A stretch of 64,000 nt of DNA from a virus: IMG/VR virus record IMGVR_UViG_3300044490_000250, positions 1 through 64,000 of that record; one strand, 5' to 3'. The notes under the pieces were generated by a model, which was not told the origin of the DNA, did not search any database, and was given only the letters and a program-made list of their open reading frames with translations. The translations under genes were made by a program, and so were the position numbers. This document shows positions 54,844 to 63,982 of this stretch, piece after piece. How positions within the stretch are numbered: position 1 is the stretch's first letter; each line of letters starts with the position of its first letter.

Positions 54844-56030
54844 CGCTTCGACTCCAACGCGGCGATTACGCTCTCCACCGAAATCGCGTCGAAGCACTTC
54901 GCCTTGGTCGCCGCGGTACACCGGTCTCCACGAGACTGACAGCTACGGCACGGACTCGGACTCTCAAGCACCGTGCAGTGCGGCTGGCCCACCACTCTCA
55001 AGTTCGCCGCTACCGGCCCGAAGAGCCCCACCGAAGGCCGCCCCAACGCGTTGGCCAAGTGCAGAGTTCCGGTGTCCACCGCCAGTACCACGCTACGACT
55101 CATCAAACGGATGGCTGTTCGGTAGTCGCAGCCGTTGTAGTTCAACCCCACGTCGTCAGGCCACCACGGAAGCGGCTCGTTGAACACCCCCACAGGCGTC
55201 CAGCCGGCGCTCGCCGCGGCCTGTACCAACGCCCTCGCATGACCGAAGCTGGGCCCGCGCGTCCAGGTGCTCCCGCTGAGGTCCACACACAACGGGTGGA
55301 CCACACCCTCCAACTCCGGCACGTCCTCGCTGTGCGGTCGGCACACCATCTGGTAGTCGCCACCGCACGACACCCCCAGCCCATCCGCGAACTGCTCCAT
55401 ACGGTTGGTCTGAGCACGACGTGGGTGCGCCTCCACCCACAACCGCAAGTCTACGTCGACATCGAAGGGGGCTGCATCGTACACGTCCGATGGGGCGTAG
55501 ACCTGCTCAAACAGCCCCGTGTCTTCCATGAACGGCCGAGTGGCGGTGCTTGTCGCAAGCGACAGATTGACGTTTGGGTGCTGCTTCCTCAAGGCCCGCA
55601 CAGCGGCCGTGAGGAACATCAAGTCCCCGCAGCCCCCGTGCCGCTGGATCAACGCCCTCGCGTTGGGCTCTCGCTGCAACTGCTCATGGAGCGTCACCCG
55701 CCGCACTTGGGTTCGCCGCACCAAGTGCAGGAACTCCACCCGGTCCACCCCCAACCAGCTACCCGGAGACAGCACAAACTCCCGCAGCGTCTGGTCGATC
55801 CGAACTCGCACCCGCTCCCGCCGCGAGGTCGAGGTGGTCACATAGTATGCCGGAGCCAGCTCGCTATCGGTGCGGACGATGATGTTCGCCATCCTGGGGG
55901 CCAGGAGCCAGAACAGGTCCGTCTCCGACTCCACATCGGTCCACTCACCACGCCGCAGTGTAAGCCGGCCCCCTCCCGCTGTGCGAACCGTCAACGTGGT
56001 GGCCCCGGTGGTGGTCACCCGGGGTCTCAT
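54840..56030 (-). CDS. Family 9 glycosyltransferase (heptosyltransferase-like), copy 2
   Basis: 396 residues from ATG at 56030. An extra N-terminal 120-residue domain is beta-rich (TTTGATTLTVRTAGGGRLTL). Then GT9 follows: IQRHGGCGDLMFLTAAVRAL near residue 130 and AVDTGTLHLANALGRPSVGLFGPV near 325-350, plus the Cys set CRSCQSRGDRCTAATKAKC. It is within the head gene cluster, suggesting glycosylation of a capsid protein or of DNA. It shows no close similarity to copy 1 beyond family motifs. Confidence 0.75.
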   Translation of the reverse strand: MRPRVTTTGATTLTVRTAGGGRLTLRRGEWTDVESETDLFWLLAPRMANIIVRTDSELAPAYYVTTSTSRRERVRVRIDQTLREFVLSPGSWLGVDRVEFLHLVRRTQVRRVTLHEQLQREPNARALIQRHGGCGDLMFLTAAVRALRKQHPNVNLSLATSTATRPFMEDTGLFEQVYAPSDVYDAAPFDVDVDLRLWVEAHPRRAQTNRMEQFADGLGVSCGGDYQMVCRPHSEDVPELEGVVHPLCVDLSGSTWTRGPSFGHARALVQAAASAGWTPVGVFNEPLPWWPDDVGLNYNGCDYRTAIRLMSRSVVLAVDTGTLHLANALGRPSVGLFGPVAANLRVVGQPHCTVLESPSPCRSCQSRGDRCTAATKAKCFDAISVESVIAALESKR

Positions 56031-56338
56031 CACACGCTCTCCTGCGGCCGCTGTCCACCCTGCATCGCGTCCACGCGCGCCTTGTACTCCGCCAGCTCAG
56101 CGAGCGCCGCTTCAAACCGCGCCTCCAACGTCTGCGGCCGGCCGGTCACGTCGCTGTTGGGTGCCCCGAAGATCGGGTAGGAATGCCGCCCCCGCTGAAC
56201 CACCGCATCCTTGAGCGCCGCCCCCACATCATCCGGCACCGCCTTAGACTCGCCCTGCTTCCAGCGGTATACGGCCCCGCCGACACGCCGCCCATACCCA
56301 CGCGGCAGCACAGAGTCCTCACGCATACGCAGAACCAT
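56030..56338 (-). CDS. Small structural/head-region protein
   Basis: 102 residues from ATG, behind GAGGAG. The N-terminal third has GRRVGGAVYRWKQGESKAVPDDVGAAL, like short phage head proteins that start with a motif 'VYRWRxGxxxxVPxxVAxxL'; the C-terminal third is coiled coil (ARFEAALAELAEYKARVDAM). Located directly after the capsid gene. Role uncertain; a head decoration or connector accessory is possible. Confidence 0.55.
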   Translation of the reverse strand: MVLRMREDSVLPRGYGRRVGGAVYRWKQGESKAVPDDVGAALKDAVVQRGRHSYPIFGAPNSDVTGRPQTLEARFEAALAELAEYKARVDAMQGGQRPQESV

Positions 56339-56363
56339 CGCCGTACTCCTCTGATCTGTGGTT

Positions 56364-56389
56364 CGGCGGGCCCCCTCGGGGGCCCGCCG
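56364..56389 (-). terminator. 11-bp hairpin after the major capsid gene
   Basis: CGGCGGGCCCC and GGGGCCCGCCG pair perfectly around CTCG, 9 bases after the capsid stop. No T-run follows on the - strand, so it probably attenuates or protects the capsid mRNA. Confidence 0.6.
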
Positions 56390-56398
56390 TTACTCCGC

Positions 56399-57433
56399 TC
56401 AGGACACCGCCACAGGATCGACGTTGACCGCCAGCGAGGTCCACTCAGGAACCGCCAGCATGATGCCAAGCCGACCCACCCAGTGTGCGTGCACGACCTT
56501 CCCGTCGCGAGCCCTGACGCCCCGATGGTAGATCATCTCGGGCTTGTAGCCGAGGAAGAACTCCTCGTCACGCGCCAGCGCCACATAGGTGTACTCGTCC
56601 TCCGAGTCCGACAGGCTGTCCACGCCCGCGGCGTCGTCCGGGATGTAAGGCTCAGGGAGCAGCTTGATGCCGCGATACGCTGGGATGTTCCCATCGATCA
56701 GCTGCATGTCGCCGAGCCCAGTCGCCCGCTCCTGGAGGTACTGACACCACGCGTACCACACGCGGTACGAGACCAGGAAGTTGTAGCCCTTGGTGTCCCC
56801 GCCAATCGGCTGCATCGGCTTCGGCAGCGCCTCGATCAGCGTCTGGAACAGCGCGGGACCCACGCCCACACCGGCGTAGTCCGTGAGGTTGCCCTCACCC
56901 AGCAGCACACGCCACCCGTCATAGTCCGTAGTCCACGACTCACCGGCAGGCACAGCCCCACCAGCGGTGTCGGACTTCCACGCCGACTCGGCCAAGTTGT
57001 TGGCGATGGTCTTCAGTGCCGCCGCGACGAGGTTCTGCTCCTCCGCGGGACCCTGCAGATTATCCATCAGCGCGTACCGCGTCATGTCGAGGTGGGCCTC
57101 CCACGCGTACACCGTGAGAGACTTGCTGTCATAGGACGGGACGATGTACTGCGCCGGGTCCATCTCCTCCAGGTCATCCAAGCCCCACTGGATGGCCACC
57201 GCCGGCAGCGACCGACGACTCACGTCCAGAGACGTGGACCCCATCGCGATACGGTTCGCCGGAGGAATCCTCCGCATCACACCGTTCGCGGTGTAGTCCA
57301 ACACCAGATCAATGAACGTCTTGACCTGCTCCGTACCCCACTCCTGAGAACCATCCCCCGTTGCGAGATTGAACAGCTCGCTCGAAGACGGCTCAGGGTA
57401 CGTCCCTGCCACTTCCTGCAGCTCCGGGTCCAT
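56399..57433 (-). CDS. Major capsid protein (HK97 fold)
   Basis: 344 residues from ATG with AGGAGGG upstream. N-arm (SSELFNLATGDGSQEWG), long helix (VKTFIDLVLDYTANGVMRR), E-loop-like and P-domain segments, and a late beta region (VHAHWVGRLGIMLAVPEWTSLAVNVDP). It lies after protease/scaffold, in the usual place, with a strong ribosome-binding site and a stabilising hairpin after it. No covalent cross-linking is predictable. Confidence 0.75.
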   Translation of the reverse strand: MDPELQEVAGTYPEPSSSELFNLATGDGSQEWGTEQVKTFIDLVLDYTANGVMRRIPPANRIAMGSTSLDVSRRSLPAVAIQWGLDDLEEMDPAQYIVPSYDSKSLTVYAWEAHLDMTRYALMDNLQGPAEEQNLVAAALKTIANNLAESAWKSDTAGGAVPAGESWTTDYDGWRVLLGEGNLTDYAGVGVGPALFQTLIEALPKPMQPIGGDTKGYNFLVSYRVWYAWCQYLQERATGLGDMQLIDGNIPAYRGIKLLPEPYIPDDAAGVDSLSDSEDEYTYVALARDEEFFLGYKPEMIYHRGVRARDGKVVHAHWVGRLGIMLAVPEWTSLAVNVDPVAVS

Positions 57434-57506
57434 GCGTGGAACCCTCCTAAACTCGGCCGGGTGGCCGTGTGTTGGGACGCGCCTGTTGTCAGCGCGCAGC
57501 GTGGGC

Positions 57507-57986
57507 TTACCGACCGAAGATGCTGCGCGTCACCTGACTCAACGGCGTGCCCTTATCTTCCGGCGCCCCGCCCGGCACGACGGGCTTAACCGGATGCTGG
57601 CCCACAACGGGAACCGTGCCCTTGAGGCTCTCAATTGTGGCGTCCAGTGCGGCCACCTGCTCGACCAACGACGCGACCCGCGCCTCCAGCTCGGACGGCG
57701 CGGCCTCCACTGCAGCCTCCGTCTCGACCTCGGCCTCAGCCTCGGCCTCCACAGTCGGCTCGGCTTCCACCTCAGCCTCCGGCTCCTCCGGCTTGATGTC
57801 CGCCCGCAGCTTCTCGTACAGCCCGTCAACGATGGCTTGGCGGTCCTCGTCGGACATCGCCGCAACCGTCGACCCGATGGCTGCCTCTCCCACAACTACC
57901 TCGGCCGCCGCAACATCGCCGGAAAACACCGACGCGACCGCGGCGAGGGCCCGCTGGAACAGCCCAGCCTTCTCCTTCTCGTCCAT
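57507..57986 (-). CDS. Nested scaffold protein
   Basis: 159 residues, in frame within the protease gene, from ATG at 57986 preceded by GGGGAGG 8 bases upstream. It begins MDEKEKAGLFQRALAAVASV and includes the acidic coiled coil. The arrangement mirrors lambda C/Nu3, where the scaffold is made from an internal start and fused to the protease in the long form. Confidence 0.55.
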   Translation of the reverse strand: MDEKEKAGLFQRALAAVASVFSGDVAAAEVVVGEAAIGSTVAAMSDEDRQAIVDGLYEKLRADIKPEEPEAEVEAEPTVEAEAEAEVETEAAVEAAPSELEARVASLVEQVAALDATIESLKGTVPVVGQHPVKPVVPGGAPEDKGTPLSQVTRSIFGR

Positions 57987-58997
57987 GAGAGGTTCCTCCC
58001 CTTGGGGTGTGGCGCCGGCGACCGGCGCTTCGGTCTCCACGGCGGCCTGAGCGGCAAGCGGCGAGGCTTGCGTGTCCGACCACCCAAGCAGCACGGAATA
58101 CGGACGAACCAGGGTGTACACCTTCTTCCCCTGCGTGATCTTCACGGGGGTGCCTTCCTGCGTCCAAACCACCGTCGAACCCTTCTGGAACGGCGCGTCC
58201 TTCGGGGCGGCGACAACAACCCCCACCCCGCCCGACGCCTTGAACTTCACCTCGGACGCGTAGCCGCTCGTCGCAGGTGACACCTTCACGCCAGAGCCGG
58301 CATCCTGCAGGACGTAGGCACGCAAGTCCACCGCTTCGCTTGGCGCAGCCTCGCCCTCCCCCTGGAGAATCGACGCCGCCAAGTCCTGCTCAGCCTGCGT
58401 GATCTCGGACTCCACATCCTCCCGCAGCGCAGCCTCAGCGGCCGCCACCGCCTGCTCCATGCCGCCCCACGCCACGCTCGTGTCCGTCCAGGCCGCCACG
58501 TCGCTGGGCAGCAGCATGATGTTCTTCCAGCGCCAGCCACCGTCAAACTCCACGTACTCGCCTTGCTCGTCGCTGCCGGCGCGCACCTGATCCTTCGCCA
58601 CATCCAGCGAGCCCCGGATGCTGCACCCTACCATCGCGCGGTAGTTCGGGTCCGCCTGGGCGTTCTCCCACAACTGCCGCGCCTTCGGGTCGGTCTTGAG
58701 CAGATACGCCTCTGCCACCAAGTCTTCCCCATCCACCCGGCGCGTCTCGCTGAAGCCCACTGTGTGCAGCACGTTGACATCGGCCTGCGCGTGGGTGTCC
58801 CCCAGCACCAGCCGAACAGGCCCGCCCCCTACCATGCTCTCCAGGCCCTTCGTGGAGAACTTCAGGCGCTTCCCATCCGGCGACTTCTCTGGCTTCACCG
58901 CCCGTCGCGAGTTCACCGCCCGCAACGTCACGTTCCACTTCTCGTCTCCGCCGTCCGCGAACTGCACCTCAACCGGGATGGTCAGGTCGTGCGCCAT
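57507..58997 (-). CDS. Prohead protease fused to scaffold
   Basis: 496 residues. N-terminal 190 residues carry a His/Ser protease pattern: LGDTHAQADVNVLHTVGFSE (His near 67-79) and AMVGCSIRGSL (nucleophile Ser near 127), as in HK97/S78 family proteases. A beta domain follows (about 230-320) and then a Glu/Ala-rich coiled-coil scaffold (about 338-460: EPEAEVEAEPTVEAEAEAEV). A second start at 57986 would produce the scaffold alone. Confidence 0.7.
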   Translation of the reverse strand: MAHDLTIPVEVQFADGGDEKWNVTLRAVNSRRAVKPEKSPDGKRLKFSTKGLESMVGGGPVRLVLGDTHAQADVNVLHTVGFSETRRVDGEDLVAEAYLLKTDPKARQLWENAQADPNYRAMVGCSIRGSLDVAKDQVRAGSDEQGEYVEFDGGWRWKNIMLLPSDVAAWTDTSVAWGGMEQAVAAAEAALREDVESEITQAEQDLAASILQGEGEAAPSEAVDLRAYVLQDAGSGVKVSPATSGYASEVKFKASGGVGVVVAAPKDAPFQKGSTVVWTQEGTPVKITQGKKVYTLVRPYSVLLGWSDTQASPLAAQAAVETEAPVAGATPQGEEPLMDEKEKAGLFQRALAAVASVFSGDVAAAEVVVGEAAIGSTVAAMSDEDRQAIVDGLYEKLRADIKPEEPEAEVEAEPTVEAEAEAEVETEAAVEAAPSELEARVASLVEQVAALDATIESLKGTVPVVGQHPVKPVVPGGAPEDKGTPLSQVTRSIFGR

Positions 58998-60688
58998 TAG
59001 CTCCCTCCTGGCGTCAACACAGGCGACGCTCCGCGCGCTGGGGTCTTCGCCCCACCGCCCGGTAGCAAGTCACCCTTGGGCTCGTTGGTCACGGTGCGCT
59101 GCCCGATCTGCCGCAGTAGATCGATGAGGACCACGCCCGTGCCCTGGATCGTCAAGAAGAGGTCGTCGGCGCCGCTCTGCGCGCGCAGGCCCAGCTCCCG
59201 CCGAACCTCGTTGATGCTGATGACGCCCCGCAGCAAAAGCCGCTCCCACATCTGCACGCGGGTCGCAAGGTCCTCCGCCTCCACAGGGCGCCACGCGATC
59301 TTCCAGTCGGTGATGCCCATGTGCTCGCGGAGCACCCGGTTCCAAAAGGCCGCCAACCACTCGCGCAGCGGCTGGACCACCCCAGCCATGAAGATGCGAA
59401 CGGCTTCCTTGAGCACGCCCTCGCTGCTCGCCGCGTCCTGGTTCACGTAGCTGTACGGCACCCGCAACACCGCGAAGACGCGCCGCCCGCTCTTGCCCTG
59501 CAGCTCCAGGAAGTGCCCCTCGTGCTGCCGCTCCGATTCCAGCTTGTGTATCTGCACGTCCACGTCCTGGCCCACTTCCAACAGCAGCGTCTTGTGGGCC
59601 GCGCTCGCCCCAGCCCCCCGGCGAGCCAGCGTATCCTGGATGACCTTCATCCCCTCGTCGCCGACCCCCTCGCCCTGCGTCACGATCGCCAGCGGGGGCA
59701 CCGTGTTGTTGTCGAAAAACGCCCGGTTGTAGCGGCCGATGCTACGAATCAGCACATGATCCAGCAACGCCGGCAGCAGCGGGGGGCGGCCGTAGTAGTC
59801 ATTGAGTGGGTCCTGGAACGCCAGGAACCCAACCTCCGGGATGCTCTGCACATCCAGCTCATCCGCTACAGTGGTCGCCGCGGCCACCGCTTCGCCGTGG
59901 GCATCCACCCAACCCACGTCGAACCCACTCAGGCCGTCCACGCCAGCCGTGTACGCAGCCACATCATTCGGCGAACGATGAGGGTCACGCGGCTTGAGAG
60001 CCAGCACCACGTCCAAGTCCAACTTCTGCCCCGCGTGCACGATCGAGACACCCTGTGAAACCGCTACCTCGTCCGCACCGATGTACCGATACGGCTCGTA
60101 CTTCTGCCCACTGACCCGGTAAAAGAGCCTCGGGTCCTCCGCCCGCCGCATGTACGCCGACGAGAGGTAGCTGGCGGAGGACACCGGCTGGCCAGACCCA
60201 GGCCGACCAAACGCTGGGTACGCCTGTCCCGTCACTAGCACGTCCCGCATCAAGGCGAAGTTGAGACTGGAGAAGGTCACCGACAGATCGAAGTTCGGCG
60301 CGTCCAGAAACGCCTTCAGTCGCGCCCGCTGCTTCAAGTCCGGAGTGGAGATCGGCTGGTAGTCCTCGGCCCCAGACGGGCCCAGCGCGTCCGTGGCGTC
60401 GGCCGGCTTCACGACGACCCCGCCCCCGACTACCGCCCACGCCAGGGCGTCTACCGCAGCCGCGATGTCTGGGTCGGAGTTGTAAGCGACAAACAGCTTG
60501 GAGGGATCATAGGGAGGTGTTACAATGCGCGCCGACGCCGCGGCCGAGTCCGCCAGCTGGCGAGTTGCAGCGTCCTGCTGGGAAAGCAGCGACATCCCCG
60601 CAAGCTCACGCAGCTGGGGGGGCGGCAGCGCGCCCACATCCAGCACACGGACCGTAGCCCGGTTGATGGCCTCAAGTTCAGCAGACAA
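58997..60688 (-). CDS. Portal protein
   Basis: 563 residues from TTG at 60688, preferred over a GTG at 60793 because AGGGTG is upstream and the extra 35 residues look non-coding. The sequence has typical portal segments: SDPDIAAAVDALAWAVVGGG, then VLVTGQAYPAFGRPG, NDYYGRPPLLPALLDHVLIRSIGRYNR, and a C-terminal crown with EDLATRVQMWERLLLRGVIS and INEVRRELGL. It forms the dodecameric DNA entry ring. It overlaps the protease start (TAATG). Confidence 0.8.
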   Translation of the reverse strand: MSAELEAINRATVRVLDVGALPPPQLRELAGMSLLSQQDAATRQLADSAAASARIVTPPYDPSKLFVAYNSDPDIAAAVDALAWAVVGGGVVVKPADATDALGPSGAEDYQPISTPDLKQRARLKAFLDAPNFDLSVTFSSLNFALMRDVLVTGQAYPAFGRPGSGQPVSSASYLSSAYMRRAEDPRLFYRVSGQKYEPYRYIGADEVAVSQGVSIVHAGQKLDLDVVLALKPRDPHRSPNDVAAYTAGVDGLSGFDVGWVDAHGEAVAAATTVADELDVQSIPEVGFLAFQDPLNDYYGRPPLLPALLDHVLIRSIGRYNRAFFDNNTVPPLAIVTQGEGVGDEGMKVIQDTLARRGAGASAAHKTLLLEVGQDVDVQIHKLESERQHEGHFLELQGKSGRRVFAVLRVPYSYVNQDAASSEGVLKEAVRIFMAGVVQPLREWLAAFWNRVLREHMGITDWKIAWRPVEAEDLATRVQMWERLLLRGVISINEVRRELGLRAQSGADDLFLTIQGTGVVLIDLLRQIGQRTVTNEPKGDLLPGGGAKTPARGASPVLTPGGS

Positions 60689-60894
60689 TGGTGTACACCC
60701 TGTCAACGCAGGGGGCTCCGCGGCCTCTTCGCCCCGATGGCATGGACCCACAATATGTGGCCGCCGGGTCCGTCCAAAGACAAAGCGGCACACTCGTCAG
60801 TGCCAGCCTATGCCCTTGCATAGGCGCGGTACTGAGAGTCTACCCGCAGTTCCTGCAGGCTAACCAGCAGAATCACAAGTTTGGGGCGGGAAAC
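60689..60894. other. Non-coding gap between terminase and portal with hairpins
   Basis: 206 bases without a credible gene. GCCTATGC/GCATAGGC (60806-60825, loop CCTT) is a perfect 8-bp hairpin; GGCAC/GTGCC (about 60787-60804) and GGACC-C...G-GGTCC (about 60745-60772) add further structure. It could carry a late-gene attenuator or a packaging signal, but I see no cos or pac consensus. Confidence 0.5.
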
Positions 60895-62820
60895 CTACAC
60901 AGGGTTGAGCGCCTGCTTCAGCTCACGCAAGCGGCGCTCCAAGAGGCTCAGCTTCTCGACAGGGTTCATCTCGCGCAGACGCTGCGCCGCGGCGTCCGCG
61001 TCCACCCCAAACGTGTCCACCGCCCGCACCCGAGCCGGCCGCCGAACCGTCAGCACGTCCGGGCGAGCGTACAGGTGAACATGCAACGCAGCAGTCAGCG
61101 TGTCGTCGTGGGACCCCCGGCTGCCCCCCGGCGTGTACTCGTCCATCTCCTGCTCAAACGGCTTGACCATCTGCCGGCAGTCCGACTCCGCCCCCACGTA
61201 GTACAGCAGCCCGGCGTCAATCACATCCGCCATGCCTTGCAGGTACTCTGCCTTGTTGGGCGGCATCGGCTGCTTGGTGAACGGCACGCCGAACTGCTGC
61301 TCCCAGTCCGTGGCGACCAAGTGCTGGAACACGTTGCTCTCGAACAGCACCTTATCCGGCGTGAACGCGTGCAGCCACTCCTTCAGGGTGGGCTTCAGAA
61401 TCTTAACGGGGTCCCCTTGCCGCCGCCACAGCGCCACCAACACCCGACGCCCATCAGGGAACAGCACCCACAGCTCCAGCACGTTGTAGTCCCGCCGCTC
61501 CACTCGCTTCCCCGTCCCGCCAGCTGTCGCGTCCACAGACAGGAGCACCTGCGCGCCTGTCAAGTCGAAGCCTTGATCCGCGTACTGCTGCCACAGCCAG
61601 TGCACAGCGCTCGTCGGGCGCCCCACCCCCAACGACCACCTCCGCAGCCGCGGGCGGAACGAGCCGTCCGACGCCGCTTGTCCATCCGCGCGGCAGCGAT
61701 CGCGCAGCACCTCCAGCGGGAACAGCCGCGAAGAAGGATCGAGGGGCTGGTTCTGGCGCTCCGCCCAGAACGCGTTGGGCGACTTCAACCAGTCGATAAA
61801 CAACTTGGGCGCCGACCAGAACTCCGGCCACAGCACCTTCGTGCGGCTGAAGTCCATCCTGGCTTCGTCCCCCGCTCGCCACTCCGTCCGACCATCGGGA
61901 GGCGGAGGGGGCCACGGCACCTCGTCGGTGTTCAGCACCGCCGGCTTACGCACAAACCTCCAGGTGCCCGTGCTCTGCGCCAACGCCTCGATGCGCTGGT
62001 AGGCATCGTCTGCGTGGTAGCTGGTCCCGATGACGAACATCACCCGGTTGTCGGCGTCAAGCCGAGCGTGCACCGTGTTCGTGATGAAGTCGAAGACCTC
62101 GAACCTGGACTTCTCGGTGGTAATATTGAGTTTGGTTACGGCATCGTCAACAATCGCCACGTCCGCCCGGACCCCGACCACGTCCGAGGTCAGCCCAAAC
62201 GCACGCAGGGTGGGGTTGGCTCTCCGCTTCGGCCGCTCCACCGTGGCCTTCTCGGTCGTCCAGCTGTCACCGGGCAGCGGCTTGTCTGGACGGAGGTAGC
62301 CGAACATTTCGATGAAGCGCTCGTTGGCCTCGATGTGACCAACCACACGCCCTACACGATCGCTGGCAAAGTCAACCTTCGGACTGGCCATGAGGATGAC
62401 GACACTGGGGTCACGCGCGATGAGCCACAACGGCAGTCCCACCGCAAACATCGTCGTCTTGAAGTGGCCCATCGGCTCCAGGTAGCACAGCTGGTACTCT
62501 GGCAGCAGGCTGGCCAAGCGACCCGCGGCGACCAACGCGGAAGCGTGCGGGGTCATCGCCTGCGCGGTGAACAGCGCGTTCGCCATGAACGCGGGCAGCA
62601 CCTCAGGCCAGGGCTTGCTTTCCGCTTCCGACTCCTGCGGCAGCACAATGTGGTGGAAGAAGTACGGCAAGCTGGCGTGGCACATATAGACGTGCCGCTG
62701 GGTCACCTCGTCCAACGCGTACCAAGTGTTCGGCGTCCACCTGGGGTGCGCCAGCTGCACGTCCCCCCACGGCCCAGGGACCACCAACGAGCCCTCGGGG
62801 TCAATGAGTTCCTGCTGCAT
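60895..62820 (-). CDS. terL: Terminase large subunit
   Basis: 641 residues from ATG. ATPase: Walker A in CYLEPMGHFKTTMF (near 117), Walker B VAIVDDAV (near 220), ILMASPK motif III-like. RNase H-type nuclease: LLSVDATAG (near 428), KVLFESNVFQ (near 505) and SHDDTLTAALH (near 585) give the three acidic sites. It packages DNA with the small subunit encoded next to it. Confidence 0.9.
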   Translation of the reverse strand: MQQELIDPEGSLVVPGPWGDVQLAHPRWTPNTWYALDEVTQRHVYMCHASLPYFFHHIVLPQESEAESKPWPEVLPAFMANALFTAQAMTPHASALVAAGRLASLLPEYQLCYLEPMGHFKTTMFAVGLPLWLIARDPSVVILMASPKVDFASDRVGRVVGHIEANERFIEMFGYLRPDKPLPGDSWTTEKATVERPKRRANPTLRAFGLTSDVVGVRADVAIVDDAVTKLNITTEKSRFEVFDFITNTVHARLDADNRVMFVIGTSYHADDAYQRIEALAQSTGTWRFVRKPAVLNTDEVPWPPPPPDGRTEWRAGDEARMDFSRTKVLWPEFWSAPKLFIDWLKSPNAFWAERQNQPLDPSSRLFPLEVLRDRCRADGQAASDGSFRPRLRRWSLGVGRPTSAVHWLWQQYADQGFDLTGAQVLLSVDATAGGTGKRVERRDYNVLELWVLFPDGRRVLVALWRRQGDPVKILKPTLKEWLHAFTPDKVLFESNVFQHLVATDWEQQFGVPFTKQPMPPNKAEYLQGMADVIDAGLLYYVGAESDCRQMVKPFEQEMDEYTPGGSRGSHDDTLTAALHVHLYARPDVLTVRRPARVRAVDTFGVDADAAAQRLREMNPVEKLSLLERRLRELKQALNPV

Positions 62821-62830
62821 CTGAGTCCGC

Positions 62831-63085
62831 CTACTCCGTCACCGCGATGCTGGGGTACGCCCGCTTGACCATCCGCTTGACGTGCGCCACCAACTCCGGC
62901 AAACTCCCCGACCACCAGACGGGCTTCGCGTCGTACTGCGCCACTCGTGCCAGCGCGTTTCGAGCTCGGCCGATGGTGTCCAACGGGAAGTGGTCCTGCC
63001 CGTCTGTGACCTTCGCGTGGGACCTCGGACAAGCGAACGCTCCACCCTTCGCCGCCGCAACCTCTCGTAGCCGCTCGTAGACCAC
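62831..63085 (-). CDS. Small phage protein next to terminase
   Basis: 84 residues from GTG at 63085, behind AGGAGGTGTAGG. It contains AFACPRSHAKVTDGQDHFPLDTIGRARNALARVAQYD and PVWWSGSLPELVAHVKRMVKRAYPSI in part; this arrangement recurs in small proteins beside phage terminases and may help regulate packaging. No confirmed function. Confidence 0.55.
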   Translation of the reverse strand: MVYERLREVAAAKGGAFACPRSHAKVTDGQDHFPLDTIGRARNALARVAQYDAKPVWWSGSLPELVAHVKRMVKRAYPSIAVTE

Positions 63086-63086
63086 C

Positions 63087-63629
63087 CTACACCTCCTGCT
63101 CCGCAGCAACCGGAGGTGGAGCCGGCGCCGCTCCTTCCAGTGAGAACTCGCCCTCCACGTCTTCCACCGTGACGTTCACCCTATGGGTCGACACCGCGAG
63201 TTTCTGTTGGCGCTCCCGTCTGGCCTCCGACTTCTCCCGCTGTCGCGTCCGCTCGCGCTCCCCGGCCTTCAGCTCCTTGTGCAGAGCCTGGACCGCCCGC
63301 ATCGCTCGCGCCTCGCCTTCGGCGATCTCTGGGATGCCGTCCCCGGCCGCCTGCACTCGCTCACGCAGACGCGCGCCCACCTTGGCCGCCATCTCTCGCG
63401 TCGCCGCGCCTTGGTAGGAATCCACCAACGCCTGAAAGCCACCATGTCCAGCCAACGTCGCCAGAGCCGAGTCTGCGTCCACCCCCAGCTGCTCAGCGGC
63501 CTCTGCGACGGTGTACCCTTCATAGCCCACCAGTCGCGCGACTTCCTGCACAAGCCGAGGATCGTTCCCCAGGAACGGGGCCAGCGCCTCTTCGGCTAGG
63601 CTGCGCGCAAGCGTGTTGGTACTGTCCAC
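63087..63629 (-). CDS. terS: Putative terminase small subunit
   Basis: 180 residues from GTG, behind GGAGG. N-terminal helix-turn-helix (GYEGYTVAEAAEQLGVDADSAL in part; near residues 35-57), a helical middle (KVGARLRERVQAA) and a basic coiled coil (KELKAGERERTRQREKSEARR). Position and architecture fit TerS, which binds the packaging site and the large subunit. No specific family assignment. Confidence 0.6.
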   Translation of the reverse strand: MDSTNTLARSLAEEALAPFLGNDPRLVQEVARLVGYEGYTVAEAAEQLGVDADSALATLAGHGGFQALVDSYQGAATREMAAKVGARLRERVQAAGDGIPEIAEGEARAMRAVQALHKELKAGERERTRQREKSEARRERQQKLAVSTHRVNVTVEDVEGEFSLEGAAPAPPPVAAEQEV

Positions 63630-63982
63630 CCGTTATCCTCCAGCACGTCTATCAGATCGAAGAACTCCACGCCATCCTCCGACACGGCCCGCGGCGCCGT
63701 CCGCACCAAGTCGAAGCACCGCAACTGCGCCCGTGTCGCCCAGCGGAGCACCGACCACAAGTCACGCAAGTCCACCCGCGTGCGGGCAGTCGTAAACGTC
63801 CGCGCCTGCCACAGCATGAACCACAGGTCGCTGACCCCAACGAGCTGCGCCGCGTCCTTGACACCCATCAGGTAGGTCGGTGCGGTCGACGCCTCCACCC
63901 GAGCGAGCAGCTCATTCGCCACCCTACACCCCGCTGTCACCGGCGGCAGCGGCCCCGTCCGAATCAGGTCCTGTGCTTGCAC
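63596..63982 (-). CDS. Hypothetical protein upstream of terminase genes
   Basis: 128 residues from GTG at 63982, chosen over TTG at 63988 because GGAGG then lies 9 bases upstream. Helical N-terminal half with VKDAAQLVGVSDLWFMLWQ (HTH-like), mixed C-terminal half (FFDLIDVLEDNGWTV). Overlaps terS by 34 bases. Perhaps a regulator of packaging or a head-region transcription factor. No family was recognised. Confidence 0.5.
   Translation of the reverse strand: MQAQDLIRTGPLPPVTAGCRVANELLARVEASTAPTYLMGVKDAAQLVGVSDLWFMLWQARTFTTARTRVDLRDLWSVLRWATRAQLRCFDLVRTAPRAVSEDGVEFFDLIDVLEDNGWTVPTRLRAA

Noticed and set aside
60793-60793. GTG start for the portal at 60793
   Set aside because: The extra N-terminal 35 residues are Arg/Cys-rich and lie over hairpins with no ribosome-binding site; TTG at 60688 has AGGGTG upstream.
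60688-62868. 726-codon + strand ORF opposite terminase
   Set aside because: Arg/Pro/His-rich antisense shadow; the terminase motifs are intact on the - strand.
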